DNA of 64,000 nucleotides from Fictibacillus solisalsi (lineage in GTDB: Bacteria; Bacillota; Bacilli; Bacillales; Fictibacillaceae). Below are positions 45,596 through 56,361 of this stretch, one piece after another; positions within the stretch are counted from its first letter, which is position 1, and every line of letters starts with the position of its first letter. The notes beneath the pieces were generated by a model. It saw only the letters and a program-made list of their open reading frames with translations, did not search any database and was not told the origin of the DNA. The translations under genes were made by a program, and so were the position numbers. The DNA lies in NCBI RefSeq assembly GCF_900103485.1, contig NZ_FNHW01000001.1:1027418-1091417 (forward strand), given 5' to 3'.

Positions 45596-46462
45596 GTGGC
45601 GACGTTTAAAGAATTCAGAAACTCAGTAAAACCGAATTGGTGCCCCGGCTGCGGAGATTTCTCCGTTCAGGCATCCATACAGCGGGCAGCAGCCAACGTC
45701 GGTCTTGAACCGGATGATCTCGCTGTCATTTCCGGCATCGGCTGTTCCGGACGTATCTCCGGTTATATCAAATCCTACGGCTTCCACGGCATTCACGGAC
45801 GCGTGCTGCCGATTGCCCAGGGCGTTAAAATGGCGAATCGTGACCTGACCGTTATTGCTTCCGGTGGGGACGGCGATGGATTTGCCATCGGTATGGGCCA
45901 TACGGTTCATGCAATTCGCCGAAACATTGATGTCACGTACATCGTAATGGACAATCAAATCTACGGGTTAACCAAAGGACAAACGTCTCCGCGTTCTGCT
46001 GAAGGCTTTAAGACAAAAAGTACACCGGAAGGTTCTGTGGAATCAGCCATCGGAATCATGGAGCTTGCCCTTACCGCAGGCGCCACTTTTGTGGCACAGA
46101 GCTTTTCCAGTGATTTAAAAGAACTGACTGCGATCATTCAAAAAGGGATCGAGCACAAAGGGTTCTCCCTTATTAATGTGTTCTCGCCTTGCGTGACGTA
46201 CAATAAAGTGAACACATATGACTGGTTTAAAGAGCACTTAACCAGTCTAGATACGATCGAAGGATATGATTCCTCCAACCGCATGCAGGCGATGCAAACC
46301 TTAATGGAGCATGACGGACTGGTTAAGGGGATCATCTATCAAAACACAGAGAAACCATCCTACCAGGATTTGGCTCACGGCTACAGCCAGGATGCACTCG
46401 CTCATGCCGACCTCAAAATGGATGAGCAGAAATTCAATGAGCTAGTGGCAGAATTCATGTAA
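45596..46462 (+). CDS. korB: 2-oxoacid:acceptor oxidoreductase, beta subunit
   Basis: 288-residue thiamine-diphosphate-binding subunit. C16-P-G-C19-G near the N-terminus belongs to the [4Fe-4S] ligands, and GGDGDGFAIGMGH with MDNQIYGLTKGQTSP is the diphosphate and metal motif. It partners KorA to decarboxylate a 2-oxoacid to its CoA ester while reducing ferredoxin. GTG start 45596 abuts the korA stop, with AAGGAG at 45581-45586. The operon ends in a strong bidirectional terminator. Confidence 0.92.
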   Translation: MATFKEFRNSVKPNWCPGCGDFSVQASIQRAAANVGLEPDDLAVISGIGCSGRISGYIKSYGFHGIHGRVLPIAQGVKMANRDLTVIASGGDGDGFAIGMGHTVHAIRRNIDVTYIVMDNQIYGLTKGQTSPRSAEGFKTKSTPEGSVESAIGIMELALTAGATFVAQSFSSDLKELTAIIQKGIEHKGFSLINVFSPCVTYNKVNTYDWFKEHLTSLDTIEGYDSSNRMQAMQTLMEHDGLVKGIIYQNTEKPSYQDLAHGYSQDALAHADLKMDEQKFNELVAEFM

Positions 46463-46463
46463 A

Positions 46464-46502
46464 AAAAAGGCATCCTGAACCATGTTCAGGATGCCTTTTT
46501 TT
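46464..46502. terminator. Bidirectional terminator between korB and the MFS gene
   Basis: Near-perfect stem aaaaaaaggcatcctgaac with its complement around the loop cat, A-rich on the left and T-rich on the right, so it can end transcripts from both sides. It encodes the last residues of the minus-strand MFS protein. Confidence 0.93.
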
Positions 46503-47679
46503 GCTGTGAAAGCGCCAGACGCAGCTTTTTGTTTCTTGCGATGGAAACCATGTTGATCAAGAGAAAGATCATCGTAATGTAAAAGATGTCTTTAATATTA
46601 TAGGTGGCTGCAATAAAGGTGCCGAGCAGCGGGCCCAGCAGATTTCCGAGAAAGCGGGCCGATGAACTGAGGCCGAAAGCCGTTGCCTGAAGATGAGCGG
46701 GCGCGAGTTTTTTTACAAGCACATTTAACGAAGGAATCATCCCCCCGATAAAGAGGCCGAGGAGAAACCTTCCCGCAAGGAGCACCTTGACATCGGTAGC
46801 CAGGACTTGCGGCAGAAAAGCGAGGGCGGCCATAATCAGGGAGAAAATGAGCACCTTCCGCTGGCCGATTTTATCGCCGATTCTTCCCAGTATGGGTGAA
46901 CCAATGAGGTTGGCGATCCCGGTTACCGCGCTGATTAAACCGACAATCAGCGTTAAATGCTGGCCATGGTAAATGGTTCTTGTGTAAAGCGTGATGATCG
47001 GCTGAATGCTCATCATGGCAAGCTGGGTAATGGCAGCGGCAATAAAAATAGGAAAAAGCGGTCGCAATGCTTTGTATTCCTTTTTCTGCTTTTGAACCTT
47101 TTTCGTCTTCACAGATACATCTTCTTGAATGAGAAACAGAACGACCAGGCCGGCGATCAAAATGAGCCCTCCTGTAACGAAAAAGACGCCTTCAAAGCCG
47201 AACACTTCCGATAAAAAGCCACCGATCAAGGGACCGACAAGCGTTCCGACGATCTGGCCGGTTTGCAGGGTGCCCAGCGATTTGCCGGCGTGCTCATCAG
47301 GTGTAACGGAGGCCTGAAGGGAGATGCTCATGGAAATAAAACCCGAAAACAATCCGTTAATTAGACGCAGAATCAATAACTGGCCCGGCCCGGTGACGAA
47401 GCCCATCAATGCGGTAATGGAACCCATCCCGATCGCAGAGCGGATAAGCATGACTTTTCGCCCGTAGCGGTCGGCGAGTGAGCCCCAGAGCGGCTGAAAC
47501 AAAAAGGAGGTAATAAACTGGGCTGAAAAAATCCATCCGGTCCAATGCTCCACCTGCTGGAGGTTATGGACGCCAAGCTTTTCAATATACAGGGGTAAAA
47601 AGGGAATGATCAGACTCATGCCGGCCGCAATGAGAAAGTTGGCCGGCCAGAGGATCCATAAGGAGCGTTTCCAATACAT
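46486..47679 (-). CDS. MFS multidrug-type efflux transporter
   Basis: 397-residue major facilitator of the drug:proton antiporter (12-helix) class. Motif A is GSLADRYGRK between helices 2 and 3, motif repeated as GRIGDKIGQRK between helices 8 and 9, and a charged loop (KTKKVQKQKKEYK) divides the two halves. Closest in look to Bacillus YfmO/NorA-like exporters; the substrate is unknown. The start at 47679 on the minus strand has AAAGAGATGATGG upstream. It lies alone against the flow of its neighbours, and its C-terminal Q-Q-K-K-A-S is encoded by the terminator stem. Confidence 0.88.
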   Translation of the reverse strand: MYWKRSLWILWPANFLIAAGMSLIIPFLPLYIEKLGVHNLQQVEHWTGWIFSAQFITSFLFQPLWGSLADRYGRKVMLIRSAIGMGSITALMGFVTGPGQLLILRLINGLFSGFISMSISLQASVTPDEHAGKSLGTLQTGQIVGTLVGPLIGGFLSEVFGFEGVFFVTGGLILIAGLVVLFLIQEDVSVKTKKVQKQKKEYKALRPLFPIFIAAAITQLAMMSIQPIITLYTRTIYHGQHLTLIVGLISAVTGIANLIGSPILGRIGDKIGQRKVLIFSLIMAALAFLPQVLATDVKVLLAGRFLLGLFIGGMIPSLNVLVKKLAPAHLQATAFGLSSSARFLGNLLGPLLGTFIAATYNIKDIFYITMIFLLINMVSIARNKKLRLALSQQKKAS

Positions 47680-47717
47680 AAACCATCATCTCTTTCGTTT
47701 GCAAAGTATCTGATTCT

Positions 47718-47746
47718 ATTTTACTCCTATTCATTAATAAAGTGAA
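47718..47746 (-). promoter_or_regulatory. Sigma-A promoter of the MFS gene
   Basis: On the minus strand TTCACT (47746-47741), 17-base spacer, TAAAAT (47723-47718), giving a short leader of about 30 bases. Confidence 0.65.
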
Positions 47747-47808
47747 ATATAAGTATAGTTAAATACAGAGCCATTACCATGGCAAACATTCCTTTTGAGC
47801 GGGAAGTC

Positions 47809-47817
47809 TGTTATAAT
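47809..47817 (+). promoter_or_regulatory. Extended -10 promoter of miaB-ymcA
   Basis: TGtTATAAT at 47809-47817 with a weak -35 region; 50 bases before the miaB start. Confidence 0.6.
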
Positions 47818-47866
47818 ATTGAAGTTATGAAAGAAACGGCCCCAGAACGTTTAGGGAGGAATTGCA

Positions 47867-49384
47867 TTGAATCAACCAGGATCAACACCTGCGAAAGATA
47901 AAGAAAAAACGACGAAGGACTATGCCAGCTATTTTCAGACAACCTATCAGCCTCCGTCATTGAAGGACGCGAAAAAACGCGGGAAAGAACAAATTAACAT
48001 CGTAAAAGATTTTGCCGTCGATGAAGACTTGAAAAAAATTGGTGCCGGCAAAAAATTCTATATCAGAACCTATGGCTGCCAGATGAATGAACATGACACC
48101 GAGGTCATGGCTGGCATTCTGTCCGATATGAGCTATGAAGCAACAACAGACATAATGGAAGCAGACTTGATTTTGCTGAATACTTGCGCCATCCGGGAAA
48201 ATGCGGAAAACAAAGTGTTTGGTGAACTCGGCCACTTAAAACCGATGAAGGTTGAAAATCCCGATCTTTTAATCGGGGTGTGCGGCTGCATGTCCCAAGA
48301 AGAATCGGTGGTAAATAAGCTTCTTAAAACGTATGACCAGGTGGACATGATCTTCGGCACCCACAACATCCACAGACTGCCTCAAATCGTAAAAGAAGCC
48401 TACTTCTCCAAAGAACGGGTCGTGGAAGTGTGGTCCAAAGAGGGAGATATCGTTGAGAACCTCCCGCGTGTGCGCAAAGGCAACATTAAGGGCTGGGTCA
48501 ACATCATGTACGGCTGTGACAAGTTCTGTACGTACTGCATCGTTCCGTATACCCGTGGAAAGGAAAGGAGCCGCCGCCCGGAAGATATTATTGAGGAAGT
48601 AAGGCACCTGGCCCGCAACGGCTATCAGGAAGTCACTCTGCTCGGGCAGAACGTCAATGCGTATGGCAAAGACTTTGAGGACATGGAATACGGGCTCGGC
48701 GATCTTATGGATGAAATTCGTAAAATCGATATCCCGAGAGTCCGGTTTACAACCAGTCATCCCCGTGACTTTGACGACCATTTGATCGAAGTGCTCGCCA
48801 AGGGAGGAAACCTTGTGGAGCATATTCACCTGCCGGTCCAGCACGGGAACAGTGACATTTTAAAGCTCATGGCCAGAAAATACACCCGCGAACATTTCCT
48901 TGAGCTGGCGGGCAAAATCAAGAAGGCGATCCCGAATGCTTCGTTCACGACAGACATCATTGTCGGGTTTCCAAACGAAACCGAAGAACAGTTCCAGGAT
49001 ACCTTATCTCTTGTAAAAGAAGTGGAATTTGACGCAGCTTATTCGTTCATCTATTCGCCAAGAGAAGGGACACCTGCTGCGAAGATGAAGGATAATGTGC
49101 CGCTTGAAGTAAAAAAGGACAGACTGCAGCGGTTAAATGCTGTACTGAACGAAATTTCCCTCCGCAAGAACCAGGCATATCTTGATACCGTTGTCGAGGT
49201 GCTCGTTGAAGGGGAAAGCAAGAAGAATCCGGATGTCCTGTCCGGTCATACGGCTTCCAATAAAGTTGTAAACTTCAGAGGGCCGAAGCATTTGATTGGA
49301 AAGATTGTCAAAGTTCATATTACAGATGCAAAAACATGGACATTAAGCGGTGATTTAGCAGACGAAAAGGCGGGAGTGGTTTAA
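47867..49384 (+). CDS. miaB: tRNA-2-methylthio-N6-dimethylallyladenosine synthase MiaB
   Basis: 505-residue radical SAM methylthiotransferase that thiomethylates i6A37 of tRNAs. The N-terminal MTTase domain has cluster cysteines in [18 protein letters not shown] and GVCGCM. The radical SAM motif is C217-x3-C221-x2-C224 (GCDKFCTYC). A C-terminal TRAM domain binds tRNA. Start TTG 47867 follows AGGGAGG at 47853-47859. The i6A substrate is made by MiaA, encoded at 55382. ymcA starts two bases after the stop. Confidence 0.97.
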   Translation: MNQPGSTPAKDKEKTTKDYASYFQTTYQPPSLKDAKKRGKEQINIVKDFAVDEDLKKIGAGKKFYIRTYGCQMNEHDTEVMAGILSDMSYEATTDIMEADLILLNTCAIRENAENKVFGELGHLKPMKVENPDLLIGVCGCMSQEESVVNKLLKTYDQVDMIFGTHNIHRLPQIVKEAYFSKERVVEVWSKEGDIVENLPRVRKGNIKGWVNIMYGCDKFCTYCIVPYTRGKERSRRPEDIIEEVRHLARNGYQEVTLLGQNVNAYGKDFEDMEYGLGDLMDEIRKIDIPRVRFTTSHPRDFDDHLIEVLAKGGNLVEHIHLPVQHGNSDILKLMARKYTREHFLELAGKIKKAIPNASFTTDIIVGFPNETEEQFQDTLSLVKEVEFDAAYSFIYSPREGTPAAKMKDNVPLEVKKDRLQRLNAVLNEISLRKNQAYLDTVVEVLVEGESKKNPDVLSGHTASNKVVNFRGPKHLIGKIVKVHITDAKTWTLSGDLADEKAGVV

Positions 49385-49386
49385 GG

Positions 49387-49818
49387 ATGAGCTATACAAA
49401 AAGCGATATTCTAGACAAAGCAAAAGAATTGGCCGAAATGATTGCCCAAACCGAAGAAGTGGATTTCTTTAAAAGAGCGGAACAGCAAATTAATGAAAAC
49501 AGAAATGTATCCACACTGGTTGCCCGTATCAAGCAACTTCAAAAGGAAGCAGTCAACCTTCAGCATTACGGCAAGCATGAAGCACATAAAGAAATGGAAG
49601 CCAAAATTGACGCCCTAATGGCGGAAATGGACAGCATTCCGGTTGTTCAGGAATTCAAGCAGTCACAATCGGATGTGAACGATATTTTACAGATGGTGTC
49701 TCATACCATTTCCAATACCGTTACCGACGAAATCATTGAATCGACCGGCGGAGACCAGTTAAAAGGAACCACTGGATCAGCTGAAAGCTGTTCAAGCGGC
49801 AGCTGCGGCTGCCACTAA
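49387..49818 (+). CDS. ymcA: YmcA (RicA), RNase Y specificity and biofilm factor
   Basis: 143-residue helical YlbF/YmcA-family protein. In B. subtilis YmcA forms the Ric complex with YlbF and YaaT, carries iron-sulphur clusters, and directs RNase Y to polycistronic mRNAs; it is also needed for competence, sporulation and biofilms. The tail here ends ESCSSGSCGCH, with C-x4-C-x-C, fitting cluster binding. Start ATG 49387 with GGAG-like site inside the miaB end. Two bases after miaB and thus co-transcribed. Confidence 0.93.
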   Translation: MSYTKSDILDKAKELAEMIAQTEEVDFFKRAEQQINENRNVSTLVARIKQLQKEAVNLQHYGKHEAHKEMEAKIDALMAEMDSIPVVQEFKQSQSDVNDILQMVSHTISNTVTDEIIESTGGDQLKGTTGSAESCSSGSCGCH

Positions 49819-49822
49819 GGTG

Positions 49823-49860
49823 AAAGAGCAGGAGAATCTTACATTCTCCTGCTCTTTTTT
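49823..49860 (+). terminator. Terminator of miaB-ymcA
   Basis: Perfect 15-base-pair stem (aaagagcaggagaat and complement), loop cttac, then T residues to 49861. Confidence 0.95.
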
Positions 49861-49977
49861 TTATGATTTTTTTAATTTCACGTACCGTATTATAAATATA
49901 AAAATTTAAAAAACAGGTCACCATCTGGGCATCTTACATAAACTGTATTAACCGGATTTATAAAAAAAATAGTTAGC

Positions 49978-50005
49978 ACACTAGTCATTCGCCCTGCATA
50001 GGATG
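49978..50005 (+). promoter_or_regulatory. Sigma-K-like promoter of cotE
   Basis: ACAC at 49978-49981, 15-base spacer, CATAGGATG at 49997-50005, near the sigma-K pattern. cotE has sigma-E and sigma-K promoters in B. subtilis; I did not find a convincing sigma-E one in the AT-rich gap. Confidence 0.45.
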
Positions 50006-50037
50006 AAATGAAGATTGGAAGAGGAGGGGTTAAGTCT

Positions 50038-50610
50038 ATGGCCAACATAGATCAAGATCTGAATTACAGAGAGATAATCTGCAAAGCTGTATGCGGCAAG
50101 GGACGGAAATTCTCTCAGTCGACACATACGATCACTCCGAGTCATAAACCGACGAGCATTCTGGGAAGCTGGATCATCAATCATACCTATAAAGCTACCA
50201 GGTCGGCGGATGACAGCGTGACAGTGGAAGGCAGATATGATGTGAACATTTGGTATTCATACAACAATAACACGAAAACGGAAGTATGCACGGAAACCGT
50301 GGGCTATAAGGATGAAATTATTCTGAGTACAAAAGATGAACATGCCACGGGCAAGGACCTTGAGGTATCTGCACGCTGCATTCAGGCCCCGAACACGCTC
50401 GAATGCACCATTTCGCCGAACGGCAGCCGTATGGTTATTCAGTGTGAACGGGAATTTGTGTGTGATGTGATTGGCGAAACGAAGGTATGTGTTTATGTCA
50501 ACTCCGATGCCAAGCCGGATGAGTGGGAAGATAAGGATTGGGATTACGGGCTCGACGATGAGGATGTTGAAGATATCGACCAGTTCTTCATGGGCGAACT
50601 GGAGGAATAA
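50038..50610 (+). CDS. cotE: Outer spore coat morphogenetic protein CotE
   Basis: 190-residue CotE, which assembles on the forespore surface and recruits outer coat proteins. NYREIICKAVCGKGRKFSQST, ILGSWIINH, NIWYSYNNNTKTEV and CTISPNGSRMVIQCEREF are recognisable, with the acidic C-terminus (DWDYGLDDEDVEDID). It holds eight cysteines (15, 19, 84, 114, 123, 136, 142, 151), more than the three I recall for B. subtilis CotE and at other positions. Start ATG 50038 has GAGGAGGGG; an in-frame ATG at 50008 lies before that site. Confidence 0.94.
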   Translation: MANIDQDLNYREIICKAVCGKGRKFSQSTHTITPSHKPTSILGSWIINHTYKATRSADDSVTVEGRYDVNIWYSYNNNTKTEVCTETVGYKDEIILSTKDEHATGKDLEVSARCIQAPNTLECTISPNGSRMVIQCEREFVCDVIGETKVCVYVNSDAKPDEWEDKDWDYGLDDEDVEDIDQFFMGELEE

Positions 50611-50615
50611 AAGCA

Positions 50616-50648
50616 CAAGGAAGAAGGAGCCTTCTTCCTTGCTTTTTT
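50616..50648 (+). terminator. Terminator of cotE
   Basis: caaggaagaag/cttcttccttg, 11 base pairs, loop gagc, then cttttttat. Confidence 0.92.
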
Positions 50649-50693
50649 ATTGTGGGAAAGGATTTGTTTTCTTAAGTCTTCGCAATCGTACTA

Positions 50694-50702
50694 TGCTATA
50701 AT
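50694..50702 (+). promoter_or_regulatory. Extended -10 promoter of mutS-mutL
   Basis: TGcTATAAT ending at 50702; the -35 region (about 50674-50679) is poor. It lies 38 bases before mutS. Confidence 0.6.
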
Positions 50703-50740
50703 GAACTATTGAAAAAAGTACTTAGAAGTTAGGTGAAAGC

Positions 50741-53320
50741 ATGGCCCAATATACTCCCATGATGCAGCAGTATTTAAAAATCAAATCGTCGCACCGTGAC
50801 GCTTTTTTATTTTTCAGGCTCGGCGATTTTTATGAAATGTTTTTTGAGGATGCGGTAAAGGCATCTCAGTTCCTTGAAATTACACTGACAAGCAGAGATG
50901 GCGGAACGTCCGACCGCATTCCAATGTGCGGCGTGCCCCACCATTCTGCCGCCAACTATATTAAACAGCTCGTGGAAGCTGGCCATAAAGTGGCCATCTG
51001 CGAGCAGGTGGAAGACCCGAAAGCGGCAAAAGGAGTCGTAAAACGGGAAGTGATCCAAATCATTACACCAGGAACGGTCATGGATCACAACCTTCTGAAA
51101 GAAACGGAAAATAATTTTATCGCCGCCGTGGCCTGTGGCGAGGAAGAATACAGCATCGTGCTGAATGACTTGTCCACTGGTGAACTGAAAGGGTATCAGT
51201 TCAGAGGAGACTCCTCCATGCTGCTGCAAGAGGTACAGGCTCTTCATGCACGGGAAGTCATATTGTCTGCTTCGGTTTATGAAGAGATTGCCGAACCGCT
51301 CCGGCTTCGTTATCAGATCACAAGCTCCATTCAGGATGAAGGGGAAGTACCAGGTCCCTTTGCGCATTTACTCGCGGAAAATGAAAGTCTGCTTCTGAAG
51401 GAAGCATGCGGACGTTTGTTTCACTATTTGCTGCACACCCAAAAACGGGCATTGGATCATATTCAGCCGGTCAGTGTTCAGCATCTCAATGAATACATGA
51501 AGCTAGACAGCTTCTCGAAACGAAACCTGGAGCTTGTGGAAACGAACCGGGCAAAAGGCAAGAAAGGTTCTCTGTTATGGCTTCTTGACCGTACAGTAAC
51601 AGGGATGGGAAGCCGAAGACTAAAGCAATGGATTGAACAGCCTCTGCTTATACCTGAACGGATCAAACAGCGGCTTGGGGTAGTGGAAGAACTGATGCAG
51701 GAGTTTTTCGTCCGGCAGGAGCTTCGCGACCAGCTCAAAAAAGTGTATGATCTGGAGCGGCTGGCAGGAAAAGTGTCATTCGGGAACATAACAGCACGCG
51801 ACCTGATTCAATTAAAGCACACACTCGGAAGCGTGCCGGGAATCAAACAGAGCCTTTCACAGCTGAAAAATCCATACAGCCTCAAGATTTCGGATAAGAT
51901 GGATGTGCACGAAGATTTATTTGACTATCTTGAGCGTTCGCTGCATGATGATCCCCCTCTTTCGATTAAAGAAGGCGGAATTATTAAAGATGGTTACCAT
52001 GAAGAACTGGATACATATCGGGATGCCAGTGTGAATGGAAAAGCATGGATCGCTTCCCTTGAACAAAGAGAACGAAATGAAACGGGAATCAAATCTTTAA
52101 AGATTGGCTACAACCGCATCTTTGGATATTTTATAGAAATCACCCGGTCCAACTTATCGCTGATCCCGGAAGGCCGCTATGAGCGAAAACAGACGCTTGC
52201 CAATGCTGAGCGGTTTGTTACTCCCGATCTTAAAGAAAAAGAGCGTCTTATTCTTGAAGCTGAGGAAAAGATGGTTGCGCTCGAATATGATTTGTTTTTA
52301 CAGGTAAGAGAACACGTAAAAAGCTATATCCAATCTCTTCAGGAGCTGGCCAAACAGCTTAGTGAAATTGACGTCCTTCAGGCGTTTGCCACAGTCAGTG
52401 AGGAGCAGCGTTATGTGAAGCCGGTTATTTCAGATTTAAACCAGGTAGAAATCATCAACGGTCGCCATCCGGTGGTGGAAAAGGTGATGGACGCCCAAGA
52501 GTATGTGCCCAATGATATCCGTTTAAACTCCGATCGGTCCATGCTGTTGATAACAGGACCCAACATGGCCGGGAAAAGCACGTACATGAGACAACTGGCA
52601 TTGACCGCCATTATGATGCAGATCGGCTGCTTTGTACCAGCCGATCAGGCAGAGCTCCCGCTTTTTGACCAAATTTTCACCCGAATTGGAGCGGCGGATG
52701 ACCTAGTAGGCGGGCAAAGTACATTTATGGTGGAAATGCTTGAAACGCGGTACGCCTTGAAAAAAGCAACGAGCGCAAGCCTCATTCTGCTGGATGAAAT
52801 CGGAAGAGGAACATCTACCTATGACGGAATGGCTCTGGCTCAGTCCATCGTTGAATACATTCATCACCATATCGGAGCCAAGACGCTCTTTTCCACCCAT
52901 TATCATGAACTGACCGTACTGGAGTCAGAACTTGATTCATTGAAAAACGTGTATGTGTCGGCGATTGAGGAGCAAGGGAAATTGGTGTTCCTTCATAAAG
53001 TTATTGATGGACAAGCCGACAAAAGCTTTGGTATTCATGTTGCACAGCTGGCAGAATTGCCAACAGGTGTCATCGAACGGGCGAAGGAAATCTTGCTGGA
53101 ATTCGAATCCTTCGACCATTCGCCTAAAAAAGCAGTGAAAGAGGTTGAAAAGGCAGCTGAAGAGGACACCCAGTTAAGCCTGTTTGCCGATGAAACCCGC
53201 ACCAACAAAAAAAGGGAAACTTCAGTGGTGGAGCAAGAGCTGAAAACTCTGAATCTCTTGGAGATGACACCTCTCGATGCGATGAATGCATTGTTTAAAC
53301 TGCAAAAGAAAGTGAAATAA
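50741..53320 (+). CDS. mutS: DNA mismatch repair protein MutS
   Basis: 859-residue mismatch sensor. N-terminal mismatch-binding domain with the F-x-E wedge in [11 protein letters not shown], connector and lever (core) domains, clamp, then the ABC ATPase with Walker A GPNMAGKS at 606-613, [15 protein letters not shown] (Walker B and signature) and FSTHYHELT. The C-terminal tail carries QLSLF, a beta-clamp binding peptide, as in B. subtilis. Start ATG 50741 has TTAGGTGAAAG. mutL follows 13 bases later. Confidence 0.98.
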   Translation: MAQYTPMMQQYLKIKSSHRDAFLFFRLGDFYEMFFEDAVKASQFLEITLTSRDGGTSDRIPMCGVPHHSAANYIKQLVEAGHKVAICEQVEDPKAAKGVVKREVIQIITPGTVMDHNLLKETENNFIAAVACGEEEYSIVLNDLSTGELKGYQFRGDSSMLLQEVQALHAREVILSASVYEEIAEPLRLRYQITSSIQDEGEVPGPFAHLLAENESLLLKEACGRLFHYLLHTQKRALDHIQPVSVQHLNEYMKLDSFSKRNLELVETNRAKGKKGSLLWLLDRTVTGMGSRRLKQWIEQPLLIPERIKQRLGVVEELMQEFFVRQELRDQLKKVYDLERLAGKVSFGNITARDLIQLKHTLGSVPGIKQSLSQLKNPYSLKISDKMDVHEDLFDYLERSLHDDPPLSIKEGGIIKDGYHEELDTYRDASVNGKAWIASLEQRERNETGIKSLKIGYNRIFGYFIEITRSNLSLIPEGRYERKQTLANAERFVTPDLKEKERLILEAEEKMVALEYDLFLQVREHVKSYIQSLQELAKQLSEIDVLQAFATVSEEQRYVKPVISDLNQVEIINGRHPVVEKVMDAQEYVPNDIRLNSDRSMLLITGPNMAGKSTYMRQLALTAIMMQIGCFVPADQAELPLFDQIFTRIGAADDLVGGQSTFMVEMLETRYALKKATSASLILLDEIGRGTSTYDGMALAQSIVEYIHHHIGAKTLFSTHYHELTVLESELDSLKNVYVSAIEEQGKLVFLHKVIDGQADKSFGIHVAQLAELPTGVIERAKEILLEFESFDHSPKKAVKEVEKAAEEDTQLSLFADETRTNKKRETSVVEQELKTLNLLEMTPLDAMNALFKLQKKVK

Positions 53321-53333
53321 AGGAGACGATCAA

Positions 53334-55268
53334 GTGGGAAAAATTATCCAACTGGACGATCACCTATCCAATAAAATTGCGGCAGGTGAGGTCGTTGAGC
53401 GTCCTGCATCTGTCGTGAAGGAACTTGTGGAAAATTCAATCGATGCCCACTCTACCCGCATTGAAATCGAGCTGGAAGAGGGAGGGCTCACTCTCATTCG
53501 GATCATTGACAACGGAGACGGCATTGAACCCGAGGACTGCAAGCTTGCCTTCAGCCGGCACGCCACGAGTAAAATAAAAGAAGAGCAGGACCTGTTTCAG
53601 ATCCGCACGATGGGCTTTCGCGGAGAGGCGCTGCCTTCTATTGCCTCTGTTTCCCACATGGAAATGAGCACAGGAACAGGAAATGGACCGGGGACAACTC
53701 TTGTGCTGGTAAATGGAGAGGTCCAGTCTCATTCTTCCACCAACGCGAGAAAAGGAACAGACATTACCGTCCGCCATTTATTTTATAACACGCCGGCCAG
53801 ACTGAAACACATGAAGACGATCAATACAGAGCTCGGAAACATTTCTGATGTGATCAACCGGCTTGCGATGGGCCATCCGGACATCTCATTCCGGCTGCGG
53901 CATAATGGACGTGATATGTTAAACACGAATGGCAGCGGTAATGTGTTAAATGTCATCGCAGCCGTTTACGGTATGAATGTTGCCAGAAATATGGTCCCTG
54001 TGTCCGCCAAATCCCTGGACTATGAAATCGATGGTTATATTGCAAAGCCGGAAATTACGAGAGCTTCAAGAAATTATGTTTCCTTGTTTATGAACGGCAG
54101 ATATATCAAAAATTATAATGTCCAGCGTGCCATCCAGCAGGCGTATCATACACTCTTGCCGATTGGCAGGCATCCGGTCGTTGCTCTGTCCATCACAATG
54201 GATCCGTCCATTATTGATGTAAACGTTCATCCTTCCAAGCTGGAAGCGAGGCTGAGCAAAGAACCGGAGCTCACCGGTCTCATTGAAGAAGAAGTGAGAA
54301 ACGTACTTCGGTCACTCAGGCTGATTCCCGAACCGGTGAGGATGGAACGGAAACCGCAAAAGGACTATTCAGAACAAGGATCCTTTTCGTTTGAACACCG
54401 GTTATCTTCTCCGGAAAACACGAACACCAGCACCAGCACCATTACTGAAGAAGCAGAAGCTCCTGAAAAAGCTCAGGGATGGAACGAAACTCCAAAGGTG
54501 CAGGAAGCACCAGCGAGTTTCAGTCCTGTGCAGCCGGCAACAAGCCATGCACCAGACTCCATTGCAGAGGTGGAAAAGTCTTCTGGAGCAGAAATCCTTG
54601 AAGAACCGTTGATACTCCAAAAGGCACCATCACTGGAAGCGGAACCTGTGGTAAAGCCACAGGAACAACCGGAGGAAAAGAAGGAAAAAATTCCTGTCAT
54701 GTATCCGATTGGACAAATGCATGGAACCTATATCATTGCTCAGAATGAAGAAGGCATGTATCTTATCGACCAGCATGCTGCACAGGAACGGATCAAATAT
54801 GAATTTTTCAGGGAAAAAGTAGGGCAGGTCGGTTCAGAGCTGCAGGAGCTGATGATCCCGCTCACCTTTCAGTTTACAAGCAAGGAAGCACTGACGATCA
54901 ATGAAAACCTTGAGGCTCTCGAGCATGTGGGGGTTTTTCTAGAACCCTTCGGATCCGGTACATTCATTGTTAAAGCTCACCCTCAATGGTTTCCGTCGGG
55001 CTATGAACAGGAAAGCATTGAGGACCTGATCGGTCAGGTATTAAAAGATAAAAAGGCAGATATTAAAAAATTACGTGAAAAAGCGGCGATTATGATGTCC
55101 TGTAAAGGATCCATTAAAGCCAATCATCATCTGCGCAATGATGAAATATTCTCGCTGCTTGAGACACTCCGAAAGAGTGAAGATCCTTATACATGTCCAC
55201 ATGGCCGGCCAATCATCGTGCATTTTTCAACCTACGAAATGGAAAAGATGTTCAAACGCGTCATGTAA
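53334..55268 (+). CDS. mutL: DNA mismatch repair endonuclease MutL
   Basis: 644-residue MutL. N-terminal GHKL ATPase with [23 protein letters not shown] (in parts), DNGDGI and GFRGEAL; a proline/glutamate/threonine-rich linker (about 340-455); and a C-terminal nuclease domain with D479-QHAAQE485-x4-E490, plus [10 protein letters not shown] and CPHGRP, the zinc-site motifs. These mark an active endonuclease MutL, as expected in a bacterium without MutH. Start GTG 53334 has AAAGGAGACG at 53319-53328, overlapping the mutS stop region. Confidence 0.97.
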   Translation: MGKIIQLDDHLSNKIAAGEVVERPASVVKELVENSIDAHSTRIEIELEEGGLTLIRIIDNGDGIEPEDCKLAFSRHATSKIKEEQDLFQIRTMGFRGEALPSIASVSHMEMSTGTGNGPGTTLVLVNGEVQSHSSTNARKGTDITVRHLFYNTPARLKHMKTINTELGNISDVINRLAMGHPDISFRLRHNGRDMLNTNGSGNVLNVIAAVYGMNVARNMVPVSAKSLDYEIDGYIAKPEITRASRNYVSLFMNGRYIKNYNVQRAIQQAYHTLLPIGRHPVVALSITMDPSIIDVNVHPSKLEARLSKEPELTGLIEEEVRNVLRSLRLIPEPVRMERKPQKDYSEQGSFSFEHRLSSPENTNTSTSTITEEAEAPEKAQGWNETPKVQEAPASFSPVQPATSHAPDSIAEVEKSSGAEILEEPLILQKAPSLEAEPVVKPQEQPEEKKEKIPVMYPIGQMHGTYIIAQNEEGMYLIDQHAAQERIKYEFFREKVGQVGSELQELMIPLTFQFTSKEALTINENLEALEHVGVFLEPFGSGTFIVKAHPQWFPSGYEQESIEDLIGQVLKDKKADIKKLREKAAIMMSCKGSIKANHHLRNDEIFSLLETLRKSEDPYTCPHGRPIIVHFSTYEMEKMFKRVM

Positions 55269-55273
55269 TCCCT

Positions 55274-55317
55274 AAAACCGGTGCTTCATTTATAAAGGCA
55301 CCGCCTTTTGGTTTTTT
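55274..55317 (+). terminator. Terminator of mutL
   Basis: CGGTGC/GCACCG stem (55279-55303), with outer aaaacc/ggtttt pairing, followed by gttttttg. Confidence 0.7.
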
Positions 55318-55336
55318 GAGAGTTTTCGTATATGAT
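55308..55336 (+). promoter_or_regulatory. Putative promoter of miaA-hfq
   Basis: TTGGTT at 55308-55313, 17-base spacer, TATGAT at 55331-55336; the -35 overlaps the end of the mutL terminator. Confidence 0.55.
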
Positions 55337-55381
55337 AGGAAGAAACAAGGTAAAATCAATGAACGATTGATAGGAGTTTTT

Positions 55382-56347
55382 ATGAAAGAACGATTGATTG
55401 TAATTGTCGGTCCCACGGCGGTCGGTAAAACAAAAACCGGAATAGAGCTGGCTAAAGCGTTGAACGGTGAGGTAATCAGCGGGGATTCCATGCAGATTTA
55501 CAGGGGCATGGACATCGGCACAGCGAAAATTTCTAAAGAAGAAATGGAAGGTATTCCGCATCACTTGATTGATATAAAAGATCCATGTGAATCCTTTTCT
55601 GCGGCAGAATTTCAGGAACGGGCTAAAACCTGTATCACCGATATCAACAAGCGCGGTAAATTACCCATCATTGTAGGGGGGACCGGGCTGTACATCCGTT
55701 CGGTTACCCATAAATATGTGTTTTCAACCGCATCCGGAGATGAACAATACCGCCAAAAGCTTGAGGATCTGCTTTCAGAAAAAGGGCCGGACTGGCTTTA
55801 CGCCTTTCTGCAGGAAAAAGATCCTGAGAGCGCAATGCGCATCCATCCCAACAATGTGAGAAGGGTGATGCGAGCGCTTGAAATATATCATGTGACAGGG
55901 AAAACAATGACAGAGACCCTCAGGGAGCAGGAACAATCACAAGATACACCCTATGACTTAAGATTAATCGGGCTCTCCATGGACCGCAGCCTGCTGTACG
56001 AACGCATCAATGATCGTGTCGATCAAATGATGTCACAAGGACTCTTGGAAGAAGCAGAGCGTTTATTTCGGGAAGGAGTCCGGGACTGCCAGTCGGTTCA
56101 GGCGATCGGCTATAAAGAGATCTATGAATATCTTGAAGGGCGTATGACGTTAGAAGGAGCCGTGGAACTCCTGAAGCGGAATTCTAGACGATACGCTAAG
56201 CGTCAGTATACCTGGTTTAGAAATCAGATGGATATCCAATGGTTTGATATGTCCGCTTTAAACTTTTACGAGAAATTTAATGAAATCAGATTATTTGTAG
56301 AAGGAAAAGAAAAGAACTTGTCGAATGACTATTCTAATGGCAAATGA
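55382..56347 (+). CDS. miaA: tRNA dimethylallyltransferase MiaA
   Basis: 321-residue enzyme that adds dimethylallyl to A37 of tRNAs reading UNN codons, making the substrate for MiaB. P-loop GPTAVGKT at 10-17, [32 protein letters not shown] and the C-terminal [15 protein letters not shown] are all visible. Start ATG 55382 has ATAGGAG; the in-frame frame reaching 55193 overlaps mutL and is rejected. hfq follows 14 bases after the stop. Confidence 0.97.
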   Translation: MKERLIVIVGPTAVGKTKTGIELAKALNGEVISGDSMQIYRGMDIGTAKISKEEMEGIPHHLIDIKDPCESFSAAEFQERAKTCITDINKRGKLPIIVGGTGLYIRSVTHKYVFSTASGDEQYRQKLEDLLSEKGPDWLYAFLQEKDPESAMRIHPNNVRRVMRALEIYHVTGKTMTETLREQEQSQDTPYDLRLIGLSMDRSLLYERINDRVDQMMSQGLLEEAERLFREGVRDCQSVQAIGYKEIYEYLEGRMTLEGAVELLKRNSRRYAKRQYTWFRNQMDIQWFDMSALNFYEKFNEIRLFVEGKEKNLSNDYSNGK

Positions 56348-56361
56348 GGAGGACTGTATAC

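Noticed and set aside
48269-48844. Minus-strand frame opposite miaB (191 codons)
   Set aside because: Fully antisense to a conserved gene with no independent signals.
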